Origin: Halicephalobus mephisto
Taxonomy: Eukaryota > Nematoda > Chromadorea > Rhabditida > Panagrolaimidae
Assembly (NCBI GenBank): GCA_009193035.1
Contig: SWDT01000104.1
Location: forward strand, 124,001 to 188,000
Length of the DNA: 64,000 nt
Direction of reading: 5' to 3'
How positions within the stretch are numbered: position 1 is the first letter of the stretch; each line of letters opens with the position of its first letter. Positions 56,560 through 64,000 of this stretch are shown here, in pieces. The notes beneath the pieces were generated by a model that worked only from the letters and a program-made list of their open reading frames with translations, made no database searches and was not told where the DNA came from. A program made the position numbers and the translations under genes.

Positions 56560-56870
56560 CGGAAATTATAGTGGTTTTTCTGTCCGAGACACCTCAAAAA
56601 CAATGATTTAACAATTTTTACCACTTTTCCTGTCTAAAACGTCCGGAAAACACGATTTCGAAATACTTTACCACTCAAGAAAGAAAAATTGGTGATTTTT
56701 TACCATTCTTTCTCATCAAATTATTTCGAAAAGAAAAATGTAGCAATTTTTTACCACTCTTTCCTATCTGATAAATATGAAGAAGAAACATTTGGCGATT
56801 TTTTACCACTTTTTCCTGTTTAAATCAACCCGAAAGGAAACATGGAGAATTTCTCCACCAGTTTTTGCCG
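56560..56870. repeat. About 65-bp repeat between divergent genes
   Basis: Four or five units contain GATTTTTTACCACTTTTTCC followed by a TGTCTAAAACGTCCGG-like or TCAACCCGAAAGGAAACATG phrase. The region separates the 541-aa orphan from the RAMP4 gene and should hold both promoters. Nothing else is recognised to 57229. Confidence 0.6.
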
Positions 56871-57229
56871 TTCAAAACACTTTGGAATGGTGTCGACAGT
56901 TATAGGAAATTTTCTGGTCGGGACACTTCGACCAGTTTTTGCAGCTCGCTCGTTGTCTCTCTTTGGTTTGCGTGTCTCCATCACTGGCTGTGGAAATTCG
57001 CAGCTCTTCCACCTTTTCCTGTAATCAGGAAAAGTCCACGTTGTCACATGAATCCTAACCGACGTAACTCCATATTGGCGAAAAATATTTTCTTGTTTCT
57101 AAATTTTTAATTTTCGTTTTAATTAAGTAATTGAACGTGATTTAAACTTTAATCGTGTTCGCCACGTGGATTTCGAAATGATGGGTTTAATTTTAGGTAA
57201 AAGATAGGCTTCAAGGATTAACGGCTAGA

Positions 57230-57527
57230 ATGGCTCCCAAACAGCGTATGAATGTGGCTAATCAGCAGTTCACCAAGAACGTCACGAACCGCGGAAACGT
57301 ATCCAAGGCATCTGTGAGTTTTGTGTGGAAATTTTTGCTTTTCATATATCAATTCCTTCAGAAATCGGGTTCTCAAAGCCCTGTTGGTCCCTGGCTCATC
57401 GGTATGTTCGTCTTTGTCGTCTGTGGATCTGGTAAGTGCATTTATGTTCAAATTTCCGACTTGTTTATGAATAAACCCATTTTCAGCTGTGTTCGAGATC
57501 GTCCGATACATCAAGATGGGCTACTAA
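57230..57527 (+). CDS. SERP1: RAMP4/SERP1, stress-associated ER membrane protein
   Basis: Three in-phase exons, 57230-57313, 57362-57431 and 57487-57527, encode 64 aa (vertebrate SERP1 is 66). The family is a tail-anchored ER protein bound to the Sec61 translocon that stabilises membrane proteins under stress. The basic N-terminus (APKQRMNVANQQF, then NRGNVSKAS) and the single C-terminal membrane segment (PWLIGMFVFVVCGSAVFEIV) follow the family closely, as does the ending with M-G-Y where vertebrates have M-G-M. An acceptor TTTTAG ends 33 bases before the ATG. Confidence 0.95.
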
Positions 57528-57734
57528 TTCGACAAGGAACATTGCAATCGATTCACCGAAATAAGCAAACATGGATTATTCTGGTTATTTTGAATTTATT
57601 TATCGTAATAATGTATTTTACGTTAACGCCTTTTACAATTGAGTAAGGCTTGAAGCCGGAAATTGGTTGAATAAACCTAAGGCATTCCTGAATTAGTTGC
57701 ATCGAAGTTTTTAGGTAAAGCTGAAATTTAATTT

Positions 57735-58210
57735 CGGATAGTGTCCATTTGGTTGTTTTTCGGACACTATTTAGAGGATTGGTCAGGAAAGAAAGAATTT
57801 CTAAATTTAGGTTTTTTCAAAAGTTGGACAAATATGAACATTCAATTTTTAGTAGGGGAGTTTCTGGATACTATCCATTGTGATGGATTTTCAGACACTA
57901 TCTAGAGTTGGAGAGAAAGTTAATATATGGAAAATAGAAGAAAACTTATTTTTTTCTGAACTTAGTATTCGGAAATTTCCTTATTAGAAAATTAGATAAT
58001 GTCTATTGTAGTGAATTTTTAAACACTATCTAGAGAGAGAGAAAGTCGATATATGAAGGGTAGAGAAAAATCCGTTTTTTGAGTTTAGACTTCTTCGAAA
58101 GTTAGACAAATATGAGTATCCAAAATTTTCCCTACTTGAAATTTGGATAGTGTCTATCGTGGATTTTTAGATACTATCTAGAGCTAGAGAGAAAGTCGAT
58201 ATATGAAGGG
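57735..58210. repeat. About 128-150 bp repeat with GATAGTGTC palindromes
   Basis: Four units near 57736, 57866, 57994 and 58146 carry GGATAGTGTCCATT followed by GGACACTATCTAGAG-like complements, so each can fold. Linkers share GTTGGACAAATATGAGTATTC. The design resembles the hairpin repeat at 47412-47760, but the core word differs. Confidence 0.7.
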
Positions 58211-58279
58211 TAGAGGAAAGGCCATTTTTTGAATTTAGACTTCTTCAGGCGTTGGACAAATATGAGTATTCAATTTGCT

Positions 58280-59587
<1,308 letters not shown>

Positions 59588-59599
59588 TCTTTCCATTTT

Positions 59600-60190
59600 C
59601 GCTTATAATCAACGGATAAGTCTTTTGCCATTTCCAATGTCGAACAACTTACCAGTCTGTCAGCTTAAACAAGCGACTTCATGATTTTCTCGCAAGTATA
59701 TGAACAGCCTCGGTTAACATTTCCCCTAATAATCGAGTCTAGTAGCTGCAAATTATCATTGTAAATAAGCAAATGTATTTCCTTAAGTAATTTCAATTTT
59801 CTAAACAGATGAGAATTGCAATAAATTATTGAATTACTGTAGAAATTTTAAAATTAGAATAATTTTGGTTTTTTAAAATTTTAAATATTTTTGAAAAAAT
59901 TAGTTGATTTTAACGAATGTAAAAAATACACTAAATTACAAACATTAGTAAAGATAACAGTAAGAGTTCGAGAAGTAAATGATCGATTGCTCGACAACTA
60001 GATAAATGTATTCATTTTTTAAATTTTCGATTATGAGATGTTAAATTTTTATTTACCTTTTTTCAGAAAAGTAAAACATAATTGGAAAAGAAAATTAGTA
60101 AATTTTAAACAAAAATTTTTTGAAAATAGTTTATTGGAAATTTAAAAAAAATAAAAACTCGCTTAAGAAAACAGAAAATTCGTTTAAAAA
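59600..60190. other. Intergenic DNA downstream of rab-14
   Basis: The presumed 3' UTR, then A+T-rich DNA with no gene or repeat that I recognise. Confidence 0.4.
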
Positions 60191-60540
60191 GTAAGCGAAT
60201 ATAAACTGTCGAAGAATATACTATGAAGGCCACGTGTAAATTTCTTGTGTTCGATTGGGTCTGGAACAAACACCAGAACTTGATGCTAAATTGTCAGAAA
60301 TCACGATTAGAATATGTTCAAAGTGTGAACTGCAGTTTGTGAAGTAAGATGGATGCAATAAGACAGTCTGTAGGTGTAAAGCCAAGTACCGGCATCTCTG
60401 CAAGGCATCCATTGAAGATTTTTCTCATTTTTGCCAATATGGCTGGAATGGCACAAATGGACGATGTCTAGAGTGCCGCAAATCCTGTTATCTTTATGAA
60501 CATACTGATCATAAGAACAATTAGGATATAGAAGTCAAAG
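60190..60540 (+). pseudogene. RBR-domain pseudogene related to the 61.9-63.9 kb gene
   Basis: The plus strand reads as a decayed copy of residues ~137-235 of the RBR-RRM protein downstream. Recognisable pieces are RIYYEGHV, ELDAKLSEITIRICSKCELQ, then DGCNKTVCRCKAK, IEDFSHFCQYGW and GRCLECRKSC. At least two in-frame stops interrupt it (near 60237 and 60345), and a zinc-ligand position has changed. The catalytic-type cysteine context (GCNK) is still visible. An Asn/Asp-rich coding-like tail follows to about 60650 beyond more stops. No RRM sequence follows, so either the copy is partial or it descends from an unfused RBR gene. Confidence 0.8.
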
Positions 60541-60928
60541 TTGAACCCGGAAAAAAGGACAAATAATGATCTCAATCTATCTACGAGCAACAGTATCAAT
60601 GACAGCGAAAATGATAATAATGATAATGATGATGATAATGATGATTACGATTAATTATATGAATTATTGAGCATTTAAGACAGGCTTTTTAAAATACTCA
60701 AATTAAATCTTTATTACCTTTCAAATTAATGCTTATCTCGATCACTGTTCTAAATTATTATTTATAATTTAATAAAGAAAATAATTACCGAAGTTGGAAT
60801 TCTGTTTGATGAATTTCATCACTTTAACTTTTCATTTTTAGTTTGTACTTCTACAGTAAAAAAATTTATCTTTCTGTAAAAAGTCTCTTTTACAAACATA
60901 AAGATGGAATGAATTGCCAAAGTGTATA

Positions 60929-61098
60929 GAGTAGAACTTGGATAAGATATCTCTACTAAAACATATCTCACGTTATAGCTTACGGTCTGAGTGTTTTTGG
61001 TTAGTCTGCTTTCAAATTTATCCCCGCTATAATATATCCTTTGTTAAAGATACGATTTCCCCAGTCCCGAAGGAATATCTTATATCCAAGTTCCACTG
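60929..61098. mobile_element. Pogo-type MITE (copy 5, reverse orientation)
   Basis: Ends are GAGTAGAACTTGGATAAGAT on the left (first bases mutated) and TCCAAGTTCCACTG on the right. The interior ACATATCTCACGTTATAGCT and CCCGCTATAATATATCCTTT matches the complement of the 44.7-45.3 kb copies. Confidence 0.7.
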
Positions 61099-61181
61099 TA
61101 TATGATCATAATATGTGTACAATAAAACCAAAATCCTCAATTTGCTCTACATGAATTAGTTCAAATTAAAATTTACCTTAT

Positions 61182-61410
61182 ATACACAAAAAAGTACATA
61201 ATTTATAATGTAAGGATATATTAAAGCGGTTTTTATCAGATTCATTATATTCCACGTATCCATGGATTAGAACTTTGAATGTACCACTTTTTTGTGTATG
61301 AGTAAAACAAAATAACTAAAGCAATACACAAAAAAGGACACATAGTATATAATGTAGGGATATACTAAAATAGCTTTTATTTATCAGGGAAATTATATTC
61401 AACCTATCCA
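61182..61410. mobile_element. MITE family B, one full and one half copy
   Basis: A 119-bp unit at 61182-61300 has ends ATACACAAAAAAGTACATAA and the complement of TACCACTTTTTTGTGTATG. A second copy of its left half lies at about 61323-61410 (ATACACAAAAAAGGACACAT, then TATAATGTAGGGATATACTA). The ends resemble those of MITE family A. Confidence 0.6.
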
Positions 61411-61462
61411 TCTGTTGAATATAATACCAATACATTATTATTCAATATATTGGTATATTAAA

Positions 61463-61649
61463 TACCGTATTTGCTCTAATAGAGGCACATGTGCCACAAT
61501 TTTTCAATTGATCTGTTAGGATGGGCCACTATTAGAGATGCGCCACAAATAGAGAGTGTGCCACTATTTTTCGATTAATGCGTTAGGGTGGGCCACTATT
61601 AGAGGTGTGCCTCAAATAGAGATGTGCCTCTATTAGAGCAAATACGGTA
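61463..61649. mobile_element. MITE family C (TACCGTATTTGCTCTAATAG ends)
   Basis: A 187-bp palindromic element with near-perfect inverted ends TACCGTATTTGCTCTAATAG. The interior contains repeated GGGCCACTATTAGAG and GTGCCACTATTTTTCGATTA phrases in both orientations. It has no coding capacity. TA-flanked elements with TACCGTATTT-type ends occur widely in nematode genomes. Confidence 0.75.
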
Positions 61650-61951
61650 TAATGTATCCGATACATTAAAATCGATTTAATGCAATCTTTTTTATGTGCA
61701 GTTCGAAATCAATAACATACGTTAGTTTTGCTTTACAACCACACAATTCTAACCCTTTTTTGATAATACAACACTGGTTATCATGGTTCACTAGTGCATT
61801 TTGAGAAGAAGATCAATAAAAAAACGACTTTTAACTGCTTTGTTCTATATCAATTCGATTAGGTATATATTGTTCAATCGTGATTTCTCTCTCATCGACG
61901 AAACTTAACGAAGAAATTGTTCGAAAATTATTGCATAAACCGAATTCCAAG

Positions 61952-63919
61952 ATGGAATTTAAATGTATTATTTGTCTTGAATCTTGTTCTGTCAACAACG
62001 GCATCGTACGTTGTTCTTTCTTCAATAACAACGAAGATTCGGAAACGACCCATGAGACATGTGCAGAATGTATCAAACGCCTTGCGAGATCCGCGATTAC
62101 AAACGCCTCTATAGCCAAAGGGGGAATCGGATTACTGTGTCCTTTTCTCGAATGTAACAATATTCTTTTTGTTAGTAAGTTTTACTCTTACTTTATTCCA
62201 TGATATTATTTTTTTAGACGATTTTGATGCCTTTTTGGATGAAAATACTTCTTTCGCATTGGCTCGACGACTTCAGGACGAAGCCATCTTTGCTGCTGAA
62301 TTGGAGGATCTCGTAACTTGTTCTGGATGCGGGACAAAATTTTGCGTTGATCCAGATTTGAACTTTTTCGATTGCCAGTGTGGGAGAAGACAATGCCGAA
62401 CCTGCCCCAGAATCTACGACGAAAACCACATGGGAGTGCCCTGTTCGGAATTCGATGAACAAGATAGACAAGACAGATTGGAACCTAAGCTCTCAGAAAT
62501 CGCAATTCGTGTGTGTCACAAATGTAAAGTATCATTTGTAAAAGAAGAAGGATGCAATAAGATGGTCTGCAGATGTGGGGCTAAGCAATGTTATCTCTGC
62601 CGTCAGGCGGTTGAAGACTACTCTCACTTCTGCGAATGTGGGTGGAAAGAAACTTCTGGGAAGTGCCCGAGATGCCATAAATCCTGTCCTCTCTTTGGGG
62701 ATCCTGAAGAAAGAGATAGGATCCAGATGGAAGAAGTCATAGTGGCGTTCAATAAGACAGAGAACTCTACTATATCCACAAATCTTTTCATCAAAAACTT
62801 TGGAGACGAGCTGGATCATGAAGACCTCTTTGATCTCTTTGAGAATTTTGGAGAAATCACTAACTATGCGGTCATGAAACATCCGGACGGGAAAGCAAAA
62901 GGATTCGGATTCGTAGCATTTGTGGATTCTAAAGCCGCTGAAGCAGCTATCAAAGCAATGAACGGATATGTGCTTCCGATTTCGAAGAATAAGTTATACG
63001 TCGCACAAGCTCAGATAAAAGCTGAACGACAGGCTGTGCTGGATAAGAGCGTTAATCTCTACATTAAAAACCTCAATAGCTCTGTTACCAATGACGATCT
63101 TCTTCGATATTTTGAACCTTTCGGCAAAATTATCAGTGCCAAGGTAATGTGTAACGAAAATGGCCAATCTAAAGGCTTCGGATTTGTTTGTTTTTCGGAT
63201 TCCAAAGCTGCTGAAACCGTCATCAAGAATCTCAATGATCGTCAACTTCCAATTTCGAAGACGAAGATATATATCGGAATAGCTCAAAAGAAATCCAAAC
63301 GACAGGCGCAACTAGTTCAAGGAATTAAAAATAACGAAAACAATACCTTGTATGTAAAAAACTTGGACAAATCCATCGACGAAAATTGCTTACGAGAGGA
63401 ATTTGGAAGGATTGGGAAAGTCGTGAATGCCAAAGTTAGTTTTAATTCACTATTAATCACTTATATAATATTTAGATCATGTATGATGGAACAGGTGTCT
63501 CGAGAGGCTTTGGATTTGTTTCTTACGAGAACTCTGATCATGTCGCCAGAGCTATTCGGGTCATGAACAACAGAATGATTCGTAGAAAGCCCATCGTAGT
63601 CAGGCTGTATAGAAGAAAGGAAGGAAAACTTTCAAACACATCGAACACTAATGCTATGAACAGATTCAATCCTGCCGATATTCCTGGGCCGTCTGGAATC
63701 TCTCAACCTCGAGTATTACCGTCTCAACGCCCCATTCCTCTACCTCGTTCACTTCTTACTACAAACCCGAATCATATGGTATCCAGACCGTCCGAGAATC
63801 AAAGACCCCAATCCAATGTTAATCCCTCTCCTCCCCAGAATCATATCACATTGCTCCAAACGATGAATGTTAGTGGTATTTCTGCTGAGAGTTTTAGTTT
63901 TTTGCTAAAAAAAGAATAG
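61952..63919 (+). CDS. RBR ubiquitin ligase fused to three PABP-type RRMs
   Basis: Three in-phase exons, 61952-62174, 62218-63434 and 63476-63919, encode 627 aa. The N-terminal third is a complete RBR module: RING1 (C5, C8, C21, H34, C37, C40, C63, C68), IBR (C109, C112, C127, C129, C134, C137, H145, C150) and RING2 (C174, C177, C192, C194, C199, C202 and others). The putative catalytic C187 sits in EEGCNKMVCRCG, the form seen in RNF216/TRIAD3. RNA-binding domains follow, with RNP2/RNP1 pairs LFIKNF/KGFGFVAF (264/302), LYIKNL/KGFGFVCF (355/393) and LYVKNL/RGFGFVSY (452/490). Linkers such as QIKAERQAVL and KKSKRQAQL copy those of cytoplasmic poly(A)-binding protein RRM2-RRM4. The tail is Pro/Asn-rich and I see no MLLE domain. 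Exon 2 runs from the IBR into the third RRM without a break, so the fusion is not an annotation join. Poly(A) signal AATAAA is near 63974. Confidence 0.88.
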
Positions 63920-64000
63920 ATTAAATAACTTCAAAAAAAGACTCATCGTTTGGAACGATTGATAATTGTGTCAATAAAAGATAATATTATTGATTGTTGA

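Overview
The window looks like nuclear DNA of a nematode, probably a rhabditid. The genes have many short introns (43-50 bp is common) that begin GT and end in TTTTCAG or TTTTTAG. Several start codons lie just downstream of such an acceptor, as expected for spliced-leader trans-splicing. The protein families also fit: a Schnurri-type SMA-9, a DB-module secreted protein and several nematode-looking orphans. Non-coding DNA is extremely A+T rich and full of minisatellites and small inverted-repeat transposons. The exon models below were joined by hand; splice phases were checked, and every multi-exon model closes in frame.

Layout. 1-6.5 kb: A+T-rich tandem repeats, no supported gene. 6.6-16.2 kb (+): sma-9, a six-exon zinc-finger gene of the BMP/Sma pathway. 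16.3-16.8 kb: a repeat array that seems to derive from its last finger. 18.7-20.5 kb (-): a secreted DB-module protein. 20.6-21.9 kb: MITEs and a 27-bp minisatellite. 22.6-26.5 kb (-): a secreted MAM-like protein. 27.4-28.0 kb (+): a four-TM orphan. 28.9-30.1 kb: an apparently intact Merlin (IS1016/ISXO2-type) transposon with TIRs and an 8-bp target duplication. 30.5-31.2 kb: a decayed ORF. 31.9-33.9 kb (+): a single-pass membrane orphan. 34.0-35.4 kb (-) and 35.6-38.8 kb (+): divergent POLD3-like and NOP14 genes sharing a 232-bp promoter. 38.8-39.4 kb (-): a 121-aa orphan. 39.4-47.2 kb: repeats only, including a tandem array of pogo-type MITEs. 47.2-48.6 kb (+): a neuropeptide precursor with an allatostatin-C/somatostatin-like cysteine loop. 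48.9-52.9 kb (-): cul-3. 53.9-56.5 kb (-): a 541-aa orphan. 57.2-57.5 kb (+): a RAMP4/SERP1 homologue. 58.7-59.6 kb (+): rab-14. 60.2-60.5 kb: an RBR-domain pseudogene. 62.0-63.9 kb (+): an intact gene joining an RBR ubiquitin-ligase module to three poly(A)-binding-protein RRMs.

The genes form no single pathway. They are mostly housekeeping (Pol delta, rRNA processing, ER secretion, endosomal traffic, ubiquitin ligase) plus nematode signalling and surface genes. The most novel item is the RBR-PABP fusion with a degenerate RBR copy 1.4 kb away, suggesting local duplication or shuffling. Next are the intact Merlin element, the hidden neuropeptide gene, and the zinc-finger-derived minisatellite.
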